A DNA stretch of 64,000 nucleotides, from the NCBI GenBank assembly GCA_965224745.1, contig CBDCZY010000009.1, positions 777,022 to 841,021 on the forward strand, given 5' to 3'. This stretch comes from CBDCZY01 sp965224745 (GTDB lineage: Bacteria > Pseudomonadota > Gammaproteobacteria > Methylococcales > Methylomonadaceae). Below are positions 20,174 through 29,614 of the stretch, one piece after another. Numbering within the stretch: the stretch's first letter is position 1; every line of letters begins with the position of its first letter. The notes below the pieces were generated by a model. That model did not search any database, was not told the DNA's origin, and was given only the letters and a program-made list of their open reading frames with translations. A program made the position numbers and the translations under genes.

Positions 20174-23100
20174 ATGACTAGTCAGAATAATGAAGGTGAT
20201 ATGCCGTCAGAACGTTATAAAGAAGCCATCAAACTCTATAATCCGCAAAATGCATCAAATGCAACCATAAAAGATACCTTCGTTATTCGCTTAAAGGAAT
20301 TCAACAAAATATGGAAGGATATTAAGAGCGCCGAAATGTTGCGCCCTGAGCAACATTACGTTATTCAAGGCATCAGAGGTTCAGGAAAAAGCACATTGCT
20401 GACTCGTTTGGCGATAGAAGTTGAAGAACATCAAACGCTTTCAAAATGGCTAATACCTATTCTTTTTAGAGAAGAAGAGTATGGCATTAACTCTTTATTT
20501 GCTTTTTGGGAACACATCGCCGAAGAATTAACAGAACACTTGGTGTATGCGGATCAGTTCATTGGTTTATCGGATGAAATCGAGCAGTTTGAAAATAACC
20601 CTAAAGCAGCATTTAAACTTCTGGATAGCTATTTGATAAAGGCCAACAAAAAGATCATTCTGTTTATCGACAATATCGCGGAACTGTTTGAAATTTATTC
20701 AGAAAACGAAGAGGCAATGCTCGGAGAAGTCTTAAGTCAGAATAATAACATCAGGATCATTGGCGGCTCGGCGATCAGCCTGGAACACTTTTATGACAGC
20801 AAAGCTCCGTTTTATCAAATTTTTCACATTATCACCCTGCAAGAAATCAATCAGCAGGAAACCAGCAGACTACTCCTTAAACTGGGGAAATATTTCGGAA
20901 ATGAAGAAGAAAAAAAAATTAAACAACTGATAGATGAAGAACCGGAAAAGATTGAAACCCTTAGAAGGTTAACCGGAGGCATACCCCGAACCATCGTTTT
21001 GTTTTTCCATATTTTGATAGAAGGCCCAAGCGGTAGCGCCTTTCAATACCTTGAAGATACCCTGGATAAGGTTTCACCCATTTATAAACACAGGATGGAT
21101 GATCTTTCCAAACAACAAAAACCCATCGTTCATGCGATAGCAAAAAACTGGGATGCCATTTCCGCCAAGGAAATAGCAAAAAATACTCGCATTGATAGCA
21201 AGCAAGTCTCCGCCCAATTAAATCAATTACAAAAGCAATGGCTAATCGAAAAAATCCCCACTTCAACCAAAAATCACATGTATACGTTGCAGGAACGGTT
21301 TTTTAATATCTGGTATCTGATGCGTTACGGCCGCCGCAAAGACCGTAATAAATTAATTTGGTTGACCCGTTTTTTTGAGATATGGTGTTCAAAAGATCAA
21401 CTAACAGAACGCGCCCGGCTTTTTCATCAGTCACTATTGCAAAACCCAGACCCAAGGGGCGCAATGATCTATGCCACAGCCCTGATTAACAGTGATAACC
21501 TCAAAATTACAGAGAAAGAGCAAGTTTATAATAAAACACGCTCCCATCTTGAACGAACGGGTTATAGCGAACTTGCCAAGGAGTTACCTATCATAAGCCC
21601 AGATCAATACCTACAGCAAGGTGTTCAATTGCTTAAATCAGGAACGTTTAATGAGGCAGAAACTTATATTCGCAAAAGCATAGAAGCACGCATTCACAAA
21701 GCCATAGAAGCAAACAATATGCCCATCCGGCTAGCTGGCACAAAAATGTATAGCAATTTGGGCAATCTACTTAAGGAACGCAAACACAACGACAACAACA
21801 ACGATACCGAAGCCAATTACAAGCTGGCCATCGAACACAATGACTCGGATGCGTATAACGATCTAGGCGTTCTATTCCTTGAACGCAAACAGTACGACGA
21901 CGCCGAAGCCAATTTCAAACTGGCCATCGAACACGGTAACACGGATGCGTATAATAATCTAGGCAATCTATTCAAGGAACGCAAGCAGTACGACGATGCC
22001 GAAACCAATTACAAGCTGGCCATCGAACACGGTAACACGGATGCGTATAACAATTTGGGCGCTCTTCTCTTTATACGCAAGCAGTACGACGACGCCGAAG
22101 CCAATTTCAAACTGGCCATCGAACACGGTAACACGGATGCGTATAATAATCTAGGCAATCTATCCAAGGAACGCAAGCAGTACGACGATGCCGAAGCCTA
22201 TTACAAGCTGGCCATCGAACACGGTAACACGGCTGCGTACAACAATCTGGGCAATCTATTATTCTTAGAGCGCGAGCAGTACGACGATGCCGCAGCCAAT
22301 TACAAGCTAGCCATTCAACACGGGGACACGGGTGCGCATTTAATGTTGGGCATTCTATCCCACACCTGCAAGCAGTACGACGACGCCGAAGCCAATTACA
22401 AGCTGGCCATCGAACACGGTAACACGGCTGCGTATAACAATCTGGGAAGTCTATTCAAGGAACGCAACCAGTATGACAACGCTGAAACCAGTTTCAAGCT
22501 GGCCACCCAACATGGGTACACGGATGCGTATCGCAATCTGGGCGAGCTGTGCAAGGAACGCAAACAGTACGAAGATGCTGAAGCCAATTTCAAGCTGGCC
22601 ATTGAACACGGTAACACGGAAGCCTATTTAAATTTGGGCATTCTATTCCGCGAACACAAGCAGTACGACGACGCCGAAGCCAATTACAAACTGGCTATTC
22701 AGCACGGCAACACAGATGCATGTTTAGATTTGGCCTATCTATTTCTCAAGCGCCAACAGTACGATAAAGCAGAATCAAGCTACCGACAAGCGATCGATTT
22801 AGGAGTAATAGGAGCTGACATTATGCTCGCCAGGCTTTATGTCGAAACGGCTCAGACGAATAAAAAAGCAAAAGCGCTTAGTCTTGCTCTTGGTGCAGTT
22901 AAGAATTATCCTAATAACTTTGCCAGCTTACATACACTAGCATCAGTCGCGCTTTGGACTAGTGAATTTGACATTGCTCAGGACAGCATAGAAAAAATAC
23001 TGTCAACTGAATGCTGGCAACAGGACATTGGTAATGAAAAGAATTTTATTGATTTGTTAATACAGCTTTTAGCTAAAGACCAAATCAACCTGTTTGACAA

Positions 23101-23263
23101 ATGGCAGCAACAGTATGATCTGGCAGATAAATTAAAACCACTTTATTATGCATTTCTCAATTTAGTGCCGGAAAAATATCCGAATGAATTGCTAAGAATG
23201 GGCTCTGAATTAAAAGAAACAGTCGATGAAATACTCGATAAAATTGCACTTTATAAAGAATGA
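20174..23263 (+). CDS. P-loop (STAND/AAA-like) NTPase with an 11-unit TPR-like repeat array
   Basis: A 1029-residue multidomain protein. Residues about 20-300 form a P-loop NTPase: Walker A GIRGSGKST at about 66-74 and a Walker B-like KKIILFIDN near 155-163. A winged-helix-like segment follows (SAKEIAKNTRIDSKQVSAQL, about 335-365), as in STAND signalling ATPases. From about residue 540 to 895 there are eleven near-identical 32-residue TPR/Sel1-like units built on YDDAEANYKLAIEHGNTDAY. A unique helical C-terminus ends the protein. No N-terminal nuclease, TIR or protease effector is visible, so a defence role by analogy with Avs-type sensors is speculation; regulation or scaffolding are equally possible. 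It has its own promoter and lies beside two transposon relics. Confidence 0.75.
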   Translation: MTSQNNEGDMPSERYKEAIKLYNPQNASNATIKDTFVIRLKEFNKIWKDIKSAEMLRPEQHYVIQGIRGSGKSTLLTRLAIEVEEHQTLSKWLIPILFREEEYGINSLFAFWEHIAEELTEHLVYADQFIGLSDEIEQFENNPKAAFKLLDSYLIKANKKIILFIDNIAELFEIYSENEEAMLGEVLSQNNNIRIIGGSAISLEHFYDSKAPFYQIFHIITLQEINQQETSRLLLKLGKYFGNEEEKKIKQLIDEEPEKIETLRRLTGGIPRTIVLFFHILIEGPSGSAFQYLEDTLDKVSPIYKHRMDDLSKQQKPIVHAIAKNWDAISAKEIAKNTRIDSKQVSAQLNQLQKQWLIEKIPTSTKNHMYTLQERFFNIWYLMRYGRRKDRNKLIWLTRFFEIWCSKDQLTERARLFHQSLLQNPDPRGAMIYATALINSDNLKITEKEQVYNKTRSHLERTGYSELAKELPIISPDQYLQQGVQLLKSGTFNEAETYIRKSIEARIHKAIEANNMPIRLAGTKMYSNLGNLLKERKHNDNNNDTEANYKLAIEHNDSDAYNDLGVLFLERKQYDDAEANFKLAIEHGNTDAYNNLGNLFKERKQYDDAETNYKLAIEHGNTDAYNNLGALLFIRKQYDDAEANFKLAIEHGNTDAYNNLGNLSKERKQYDDAEAYYKLAIEHGNTAAYNNLGNLLFLEREQYDDAAANYKLAIQHGDTGAHLMLGILSHTCKQYDDAEANYKLAIEHGNTAAYNNLGSLFKERNQYDNAETSFKLATQHGYTDAYRNLGELCKERKQYEDAEANFKLAIEHGNTEAYLNLGILFREHKQYDDAEANYKLAIQHGNTDACLDLAYLFLKRQQYDKAESSYRQAIDLGVIGADIMLARLYVETAQTNKKAKALSLALGAVKNYPNNFASLHTLASVALWTSEFDIAQDSIEKILSTECWQQDIGNEKNFIDLLIQLLAKDQINLFDKWQQQYDLADKLKPLYYAFLNLVPEKYPNELLRMGSELKETVDEILDKIALYKE
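21792..22854 (+). repeat. Tandem 96-bp coding repeats (11 units)
   Basis: Each unit encodes one 32-residue TPR-like repeat. The central units are almost identical at DNA level (recurring words such as GCAGTACGACGACGCCGAAG and GCCATCGAACACGGTAACAC), so the array should expand and contract by recombination. One unit carries an extra codon. Confidence 0.9.
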
Positions 23264-23318
23264 TAGGCAGCCTTGGTTGAAGTCTGCTCAGGGGTACTGA
23301 TTTTGGCTATTGTTTAAC

Positions 23319-25441
23319 TTAACCCATCTTCGTGACTTATATTTACAATATCCTGTTATTTCAATAAGTTAAAATTTTCAATCTGTTTCAGTTGGCACTA
23401 CAGATTTTTTTTATCGATAATTGTTTTACATTGACCAATGAGGTCGGGTTTAATATTCAAAGCTTCATAAATTTGTTTCTGACGTAGCTCCGCCTTCGTT
23501 GTTGTCCGCAGGTGAATCATTTTATGATCATCCGTTGGTAAGGTCATGGTGATACGTTGCTGTGTCGACATGATGTTGCGAATACTGTCCCAGCTTAAAT
23601 GAATGCCCTGTTGCTTCAGTTGATAGCGCAGCGTATGCACCAGATGATAAGCCAGCAAAGTAATGAACAAGTGGCCGGTGACACGGTCTTCTTTTTGGTG
23701 GTAAACCGGGCGCAAGCCCAGTTCAGTTTTCAAGCTTCGAAAGGTGGCTTCGATCTCGGTCAGCATGATGTAGGTTGTCCACAGTTGTTCTTCAGACCAG
23801 TCGGGGATATTGGTTCTGAGGCAATAGACACCACAGTGTTGATCGTTCTGTTTACTTTGAGGTTCACGTTGCCATTCAAGCCGGATGGCGTTTTTTTTCT
23901 CGTCATCGGTTATGACGTCAATGCGGTAGTCTTGCGAAACCCGCCGGTTTTTTTCGCGCAGTCGACCGATCCGTTCCAGTATTTTGCTGTATTTTTTGAT
24001 CGTCCCTTTTTTGTTTAAGCCCGCATCAAGCTTGTTGAGTGCTTCTTCCATGCGAACATGGAAGCGGTTTCGGATAGCCTGCTCTTTTTTTTGTTTTTGT
24101 TCGGAGTGACAATAGAGCCGGGTTTCGTGGGTGTCTTGATCTGTTTCGCGATAAACACACACCTGACTGTGTTCGGTTTCTCTCACCATCACAGCATCGT
24201 CCTGATCGGTGGGATTGATCACGGATCGCTCTCGACTGACCACCAGATAATGATAGCCCTGCTCGATTAACCAGGCGATGTTGTCGGCACTGGCAATACC
24301 GGCATCCATGATGATCACAGGTTTTGTGACCTGCGGTAATGGCTGTTTTTTTTGTAGTCCATCCAGCATTAACTCCAAGGTGCCCGGCTCACTGGCATTA
24401 CCCGGGAAAACCTGACTGCTCAGAGGAAATCCCTCACCATCCAACACCAGTCCCAGCGTCACCAAGGGACAATCACTGCGTTTTTCTTTGGAACGACCGA
24501 ACTGGGCTTTGGGGTTTTGGTGACACTGCCCTTCAAAATAGGTATTGGTCAAATCGTATAGCACAATACTACGGTTCAATTCGAATAAGGTTTGCTCTTG
24601 CTCGGACAGAAACGTTTCCAGTGCCGTCTGGTGTTTGAGCAATTTATCGCTGATCGTATAAAGCCGTGTCAGGCTGGTATGGCCATAGTCATGGTCAAGC
24701 AGTTCTCCCAACGCTGAGCGTGATTGTAGCCAATCATGGGTGTGCAATTCACTGCCCGGTGAAACCACACGGCCGATAATGTTACCGATGGCCGCAGCGA
24801 GTTCGACTTTATTAAAACCCAGTGCGGTGAGCTTCTGATCCAGTTGTAGTTGCATAACCGCATGCCACGCCAGCGTTTCAACACCGATACTGCGGGCTTG
24901 AAGGGTTTCGACATGATTGATATCAACCGTGTGATAATCGGGTTCTGGACTGGCAGCATCCACCGGTTGGGCCAGCTTAGCGATGATAAGCGCACTGTAA
25001 CGCTGGGCTGAGGCTTCCAGGCATTGCGTTAACTCATCGGCTACATGAAACAATTCTTGCTGATGAGGCTCACAGCCTTGTAACAATTGTTCAATCCTGG
25101 CTGTCAGCAAGGGCCAGTGCTCTGGATCAATGGCGAAGTCTTTGCCTAGATTCAGTAAGGTGCGTTGCTTTACTTTCCTTCCCACGCGAACGGATTCAAC
25201 GATCCGATAGGTGAAGTAGGCCCCGCCATTATCCAGGGATTTCGTTTTGGTTTTTCGAATATACATGTCCCTAGCATTAATGAAAAACCGGGGAAAATCA
25301 AGGGTCAAAAAGACGAAAATGGCACTACCGAGCGGATCTGAAAAAAACACCGTTGAAAGGTAAGGTTTTTTTTCATGGAATCATTCGATGAAAACAAAAT
25401 ATCAATAACTTAGCGATGTCAAAGTCACGAAGATGGGTTAA
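23319..25441 (-). mobile_element. Complete IS1634-family insertion sequence
   Basis: About 2.1 kb bounded by 20-bp terminal inverted repeats: TTAACCCATCTTCGTGACTT at 23319-23338 and its exact complement at 25422-25441. The single transposase gene reads on the minus strand. No clear target duplication is visible outside the repeats, so the ends may have been altered or the duplication may be short and AT-rich. Confidence 0.85.
23398..25266 (-). CDS. IS1634-family DDE transposase
   Basis: A transposase of about 622 residues from the preferred start MYIRKTKTKSLDNGG. The longer upstream frame to 25350 runs into the IS end and lacks family similarity. The N-terminus (YFTYRIVESVRVGRKVKQRTL), the central VLYDLTNTYFEG, the aspartate-containing VIIMDAG and the late LTEIEATFRSLKTELGLRPVYH segments are hallmarks of IS1634/IS4-type enzymes, including the YREK-like end of the catalytic core. 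No internal stop or frameshift is seen, so the element may be active. It lies directly after the NTPase gene. Confidence 0.9.
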   Translation of the reverse strand: MYIRKTKTKSLDNGGAYFTYRIVESVRVGRKVKQRTLLNLGKDFAIDPEHWPLLTARIEQLLQGCEPHQQELFHVADELTQCLEASAQRYSALIIAKLAQPVDAASPEPDYHTVDINHVETLQARSIGVETLAWHAVMQLQLDQKLTALGFNKVELAAAIGNIIGRVVSPGSELHTHDWLQSRSALGELLDHDYGHTSLTRLYTISDKLLKHQTALETFLSEQEQTLFELNRSIVLYDLTNTYFEGQCHQNPKAQFGRSKEKRSDCPLVTLGLVLDGEGFPLSSQVFPGNASEPGTLELMLDGLQKKQPLPQVTKPVIIMDAGIASADNIAWLIEQGYHYLVVSRERSVINPTDQDDAVMVRETEHSQVCVYRETDQDTHETRLYCHSEQKQKKEQAIRNRFHVRMEEALNKLDAGLNKKGTIKKYSKILERIGRLREKNRRVSQDYRIDVITDDEKKNAIRLEWQREPQSKQNDQHCGVYCLRTNIPDWSEEQLWTTYIMLTEIEATFRSLKTELGLRPVYHQKEDRVTGHLFITLLAYHLVHTLRYQLKQQGIHLSWDSIRNIMSTQQRITMTLPTDDHKMIHLRTTTKAELRQKQIYEALNIKPDLIGQCKTIIDKKNL

Positions 25442-25534
25442 AGTAAAAGCGAGAATCAATGCCTTACCTTACTGATATTATGAGAAAAAGATAATGGCTG
25501 AAATCGTCGCTCATGAAGGAAACAAATTAACGCT

Positions 25535-26080
25535 TCAAGTCACGGCCAAAGGTAGCAATACGATATAAAGCCCCGGCAGGTAGCCGCCATACGCTTTGGC
25601 CCAACAAGTAATGGACAGAGCCGCTGCTGTAAACAGCAAGTTAAACATGATCTTGCGATTGGCCCGACAAATTGCACTTAACTGCCAAGGTAGCGTAAAG
25701 ACCAGGTGATGATATTCAGCCGATAAAATGTCCGATAGCCTTTCATCCGTCCAGATATCCGTCGCTACTTTACCGTAGGATGAACAAAAGCGGGATTTAC
25801 AGCTATGTGGAATTAATTGCACCGATGAACACTGCGGGCATTCATAAAGGTGAAAACCTAATTGGCCGGTCCGGCATGATAAGATCTTCTGGACATTTTC
25901 AGTCACGGCTTCGCTTATAGTGCCGGTAGCCGCTGGCAATAAGATTCCCGGTAGCGGGTAAAGATCATTTGTAAGGTGACTGCAGCGGAAAAATATTCCA
26001 TAATCGCCTGTATCCATTTCGTTTGAAACAAACAAATTACTCTTTTTACAGCCGAATGGGTAGTGATTATCCTTTTTCAA
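25535..26080 (-). pseudogene. Truncated IS91-family transposase
   Basis: An N-terminal fragment of an IS91-type (Y2 HUH) transposase. The zinc-binding region is recognisable: ENVQKILSCRTG, YECPQCSSVQLIPHSCKSRFCSS, then DIWTDERLSDILSAEYHHLVF and a partial AYGGYLPGLYIVL. The expected CSSCGK has become CSSYGK, losing a zinc ligand. Near the 3' end the frame shifts: reading one base over gives TFGRDLKR, matching the family, before homology stops. The catalytic tyrosines are missing. The first ~40 residues look unrelated to the family, so the 5' junction is also rearranged. Confidence 0.8.
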
Positions 26081-26139
26081 TCAATTTGCGAAGCTATGTT
26101 CTTTAAAATTGTCATGAAAACGCTAAAAGTAAGTTGAAA

Positions 26140-27354
26140 TTACAACAAGTTTTCCCCTCGAGCCAATTTCGGTAAATGCCCTTCCAGCCCCATGGCGTGA
26201 CGCATCACCATTTTTTTTGCTGGCAACACTTTTTCAGCTAAACTCAAACCAACATTTCGTAACATTTTAAGCGGGATAATCTGATTACTAAAGACCCGAT
26301 AAAAAGCTTCTAAGGTAGCGATCATGATTTGGTTATCTTTTCGACGCATAGCTTCATATCGTTCTAATGTAGTCAAGCTTCCGATATCTTGTTGATGCAA
26401 GTGGCTGTCTACTAAAACTTGAGCTAGTGCAGCCGCATCCAGCAAGCCAATATTGACACCCTGGCCTGCCAGCGGATTGACCATATGCGCAGAGTCACCG
26501 ACTAAAGCAACGCCTTCCTTGACATAATGCAAGGCATGCAGCCTTTTCAAAGGAAAACTGGCCTTACCTAAAATACGCGATACTTCACCCAACGCACTAG
26601 GGAAAGTGTGTAATAATTCGGTCAGCAACGAACCATTATCTAACATCTTTAGCCGTCTAATTTCATCGGCCGAATGATACCAAACTAATGAAGCATGTGG
26701 GCCATCCAACGGTAAAAAAGCCTGAGGGCCCGATGGAACAAATCGCTGCCATGTAATATCTTGTTGATCATAAGCCGTTTCTACAGAAAGCACCATAGCT
26801 TGCTGTTCATAATCACAACTATTGACACCAATACCAGCGACTTGACGAACTTGTGATTGTCCACCATCAGCGCCTACTATGCACCTTCCCGAAATTGTTC
26901 TTTCATCTTCCAGGGTAATCAAAGATTCAGTAGCCGAATAATGCATTTTGTTAATAATCGATGGACAATATAGGTCTACATTGTCAAAATCAGCAAGACG
27001 ATCTAAAAAAGCGAGTTGAATAATTCGATTTTCAACAATGTAACCCAACGCATCCTGCTGAATTTCGTGGCTATCAAAAGTAGTATCGCCGCTAGCTTCC
27101 CAGACACGCATTCGAGAGTAAGGACAAAACCTCCGTTTGGTTATACCTGACCAGGCGCCGACTGATTCTAATATCTTTTTAGACGCGATGCTGAGAGCCG
27201 AAACTCTTAAGTCATGGGACTGATCGGAAGTAAAAGATTTTGGCTGGTGTTTTTCAAAAATAGCGACCTTTAACGGCGTTTTTCCAAGACAGCAAGCTAA
27301 AGCGGCACCAACCATGCCGCCGCCAACTATTAGTACGTCGTATTGATCTTTCAT
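26140..27354 (-). CDS. UbiH/UbiF/UbiI-family FAD-dependent hydroxylase
   Basis: A flavoprotein monooxygenase of 404 residues that hydroxylates the ubiquinone precursor ring. FAD-binding motifs are all present: VLIVGGGMVGAALACCLG at the N-terminus, CIVGADGGQSQVR near 160, and VALVGDSAHMVNPLAGQGVN near 280. The sequence does not let me choose safely between the UbiH, UbiF and UbiI positions of the ring; the general pattern is nearest UbiF/UbiI. It is a lone gene on the minus strand. It shares the ubiquinone pathway with ubiD in this window. Confidence 0.88.
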   Translation of the reverse strand: MKDQYDVLIVGGGMVGAALACCLGKTPLKVAIFEKHQPKSFTSDQSHDLRVSALSIASKKILESVGAWSGITKRRFCPYSRMRVWEASGDTTFDSHEIQQDALGYIVENRIIQLAFLDRLADFDNVDLYCPSIINKMHYSATESLITLEDERTISGRCIVGADGGQSQVRQVAGIGVNSCDYEQQAMVLSVETAYDQQDITWQRFVPSGPQAFLPLDGPHASLVWYHSADEIRRLKMLDNGSLLTELLHTFPSALGEVSRILGKASFPLKRLHALHYVKEGVALVGDSAHMVNPLAGQGVNIGLLDAAALAQVLVDSHLHQQDIGSLTTLERYEAMRRKDNQIMIATLEAFYRVFSNQIIPLKMLRNVGLSLAEKVLPAKKMVMRHAMGLEGHLPKLARGENLL

Positions 27355-27570
27355 AAGTTTCTAACTGTATTTGATAAAATTTATATCTTTCGCTTGACCA
27401 AAATGAAAAACATGAAATTGCTGATCGACCATGGTATCTTTTGGTGGTTTTAGGTTCGTAATAATGATAATACTCATCTGGATAAAAAAACCACCCTCAT
27501 TTTACCTCAAAACAACTCCTGGAAGATATCCATCTACCTACAGGTTGTAACATGTAAAACATTTAATATC

Positions 27571-27779
27571 ATGACAACTATTACCCATGAGGAAAAAAAT
27601 GGTTCTTCTTTGGCGATCGAAATGCTGCTGAAGATTATATCTATCAACAAGAGCTTGAATCTATGCAACGTAGTGGTATTCTCACTAGACTGGATTTGCC
27701 ATTTTCAAAAGATCAAGCAGCGGATTATGTCATTCAACTGAAGCAACAAAAAACCTGTTACTACATTCTTAAACAATAA
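27571..27779 (+). pseudogene. C-terminal fragment of a CysJ-like flavoprotein reductase
   Basis: Reading from about 27594 gives KKWFFFGDRNAAEDYIYQ and then LTRLDLPFSKDQAADYV. This is the characteristic C-terminal NADPH-binding end of sulfite reductase flavoprotein/cytochrome reductase proteins (family pattern FFGDRN...DFLYQ...LTRLD.AFSRDQ). The frame is closed upstream by a TGA. Adding one A to the 7-A run at 27593-27599 would join it to an ATG at 27571. About 65 residues remain of a normally 400-600 residue protein, and the last 15 diverge. It ends 2 bp before ettA, which it may serve only as leader sequence. Confidence 0.65.
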
Positions 27780-27781
27780 CT

Positions 27782-29446
27782 ATGGCTCAATACATATACA
27801 CGATGAACCGGGTGGGAAAAGTTGTACCTCCCAAACGAACTATTTTGAAGGATATTTCACTGTCTTTTTTCCCGGGCGCCAAAATTGGTGTTCTAGGATT
27901 AAACGGCTCAGGAAAATCTTCTCTTTTGAAGATTATGGCGGGAATAGATAAAGAAATAGATGGCGAAGCCAGGCCTCAACCTGGTATTAAGATCGGCTAT
28001 CTGGCTCAGGAACCCCATCTTGACCCAGATAAAACCGTTCGAGGTAATGTTGAAGAGAGCGTTGCTGAAATTAAGGCACTACTCATTCGTTTTGATGAAG
28101 TTAGCAATGCTTTTGGTGAACCTGACGCTGATTTTGACGCACTTTTAGCAGAGCAAGGAGCATTACAAGATCAAATTGATGCTGCTGGCGCTTGGGAACT
28201 TGACAGAAAGCTTGAAATTGCAGCAGATGCTCTTCGAATTCCTGATTGGGATGCAGATGTAACCAAGTTATCAGGGGGCGAAAAAAGACGTGTCGCGCTA
28301 TGTAAATTATTACTTTCCAACCCTGATATGCTGCTGTTAGATGAACCAACAAACCATTTGGATGCTGAATCGGTCGCTTGGTTGGAACGTTTTCTACACG
28401 AATATCCTGGAACTGTGGTAGCAGTTACTCATGATCGCTATTTTTTAGACAATGTTGCCGGCTGGATTTTAGAATTAGACCGCGGTCACGGTATTCCTTG
28501 GGAAGGCAATTATTCCTCGTGGCTGGAACAAAAAGAGCAACGCTTGGAAATGGAAGAAAAGCAAGCCTCATCAAGACAAAAAGCAATGAAAGCCGAATTG
28601 GAATGGGTTCGCTCCAACCCCAAAGGGCGACATGCAAAAAGCAAAGCTCGGCTAGCTCGTTTTGAAGAGCTGGCTACAAAGGAAGCACAGCAGCGCAATG
28701 AAACCCAAGCCATTTTTATACCGCATGGACCACGCCTTGGCGATATTGTTGTCACCGCTGAACATGTAGCAAAAGGATTTGGAGACCAGTTGTTAGTTGA
28801 TGATTTGAATTTTAATTTACCACCTGGTGGTATCGTTGGTATTATTGGGCCTAATGGCGCGGGTAAAACAACCCTGTTTCGAATGATCGCTGGACTTGAA
28901 AAGCCTGATTCGGGGACACTGCGTTTAGGCGATTCCGTAAAATTGGCCTATGTAGATCAACTTCGGGATGATCTGGATGGTAACAAAACGGTTTGGGAGC
29001 AAATTTCTGATGGGCTGGACAACATCCAGGTAGGAAATTATCAAACGCCTTCCCGCGCCTACGTTGGCCGTTTTAATTTTAAAGGATCTGACCAACAAAA
29101 AAGGATCGGTGATCTCTCTGGTGGTGAGCGAAACCGGGTACACTTAGCCAACCTGCTTAAGAGCGGTGGAAATCTATTGCTCCTCGACGAACCAACTAAT
29201 GATCTGGATGTAGAAACGCTTCGAGCATTAGAAGAAGCATTACTGGCCTTTCCTGGTTGCGCCGTAGTAATCTCGCATGACCGTTGGTTTTTGGATAGGA
29301 TAGCTACTCATATGCTTGCTTTTGAAGGTGATAGCAAAGTCGTTTGGTTTGAAGGTAACTATGCAGACTATGAGGCAGATCGCCACAGACGCCTGGGTAC
29401 TGATGCTGATAACCCTCATCGCATCAAATATAAAAAACTTTCGTGA
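27782..29446 (+). CDS. ettA: Energy-dependent translational throttle protein EttA (ABC-F ATPase)
   Basis: A 554-residue soluble ABC-F protein, the same length as E. coli EttA (555). It binds the ribosomal E site and gates entry into elongation according to ATP level. It has two ABC modules: Walker A GLNGSGKSSLL near residue 40 with signature LSGGEKRRVAL, and GPNGAGKTTLF near 355 with LSGGERNRVHLA. The linker between them contains the basic helical PtIM-type arm (EWVRSNPKGRHAKSKARLARFEEL), which is typical of EttA. No membrane segment is present. The upstream 50 bp are the CysJ-like remnant; no strong ribosome site is visible. Confidence 0.96.
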   Translation: MAQYIYTMNRVGKVVPPKRTILKDISLSFFPGAKIGVLGLNGSGKSSLLKIMAGIDKEIDGEARPQPGIKIGYLAQEPHLDPDKTVRGNVEESVAEIKALLIRFDEVSNAFGEPDADFDALLAEQGALQDQIDAAGAWELDRKLEIAADALRIPDWDADVTKLSGGEKRRVALCKLLLSNPDMLLLDEPTNHLDAESVAWLERFLHEYPGTVVAVTHDRYFLDNVAGWILELDRGHGIPWEGNYSSWLEQKEQRLEMEEKQASSRQKAMKAELEWVRSNPKGRHAKSKARLARFEELATKEAQQRNETQAIFIPHGPRLGDIVVTAEHVAKGFGDQLLVDDLNFNLPPGGIVGIIGPNGAGKTTLFRMIAGLEKPDSGTLRLGDSVKLAYVDQLRDDLDGNKTVWEQISDGLDNIQVGNYQTPSRAYVGRFNFKGSDQQKRIGDLSGGERNRVHLANLLKSGGNLLLLDEPTNDLDVETLRALEEALLAFPGCAVVISHDRWFLDRIATHMLAFEGDSKVVWFEGNYADYEADRHRRLGTDADNPHRIKYKKLS

Positions 29447-29515
29447 TTTTTACTAAGGATCGAAGGCGCAATAATAAACGAATTTTGACTTGTTATTTTG
29501 TCCGTCTTCTGCGAT

Positions 29516-29555
29516 GTAGCAACAGCTGCGGAGCCTGCTATGCGCCTGTTGCTAC
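29516..29555. repeat. 10-bp perfect inverted repeat downstream of ettA
   Basis: GTAGCAACAG and CTGTTGCTAC flank a 20-nt GC-rich loop in the gap between convergent ettA and the DsrC-like gene. It may act as a weak terminator structure; no T tract follows. Confidence 0.4.
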
Positions 29556-29614
29556 GCCTTGAAGAGAAACAAAAATCCTGCGTCAAACTTTAGTATATTA
29601 TTAAATACTTTCTC

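Noticed and set aside
21817..22617. Serine/leucine-rich minus-strand frames over the TPR array
   Set aside because: They are antisense images of the 96-bp repeats, present only because the repeats keep the frame open.
21792..22854. CRISPR-like array
   Set aside because: The repeats are directly adjacent 96-bp coding units with no unique spacers; they encode protein repeats.
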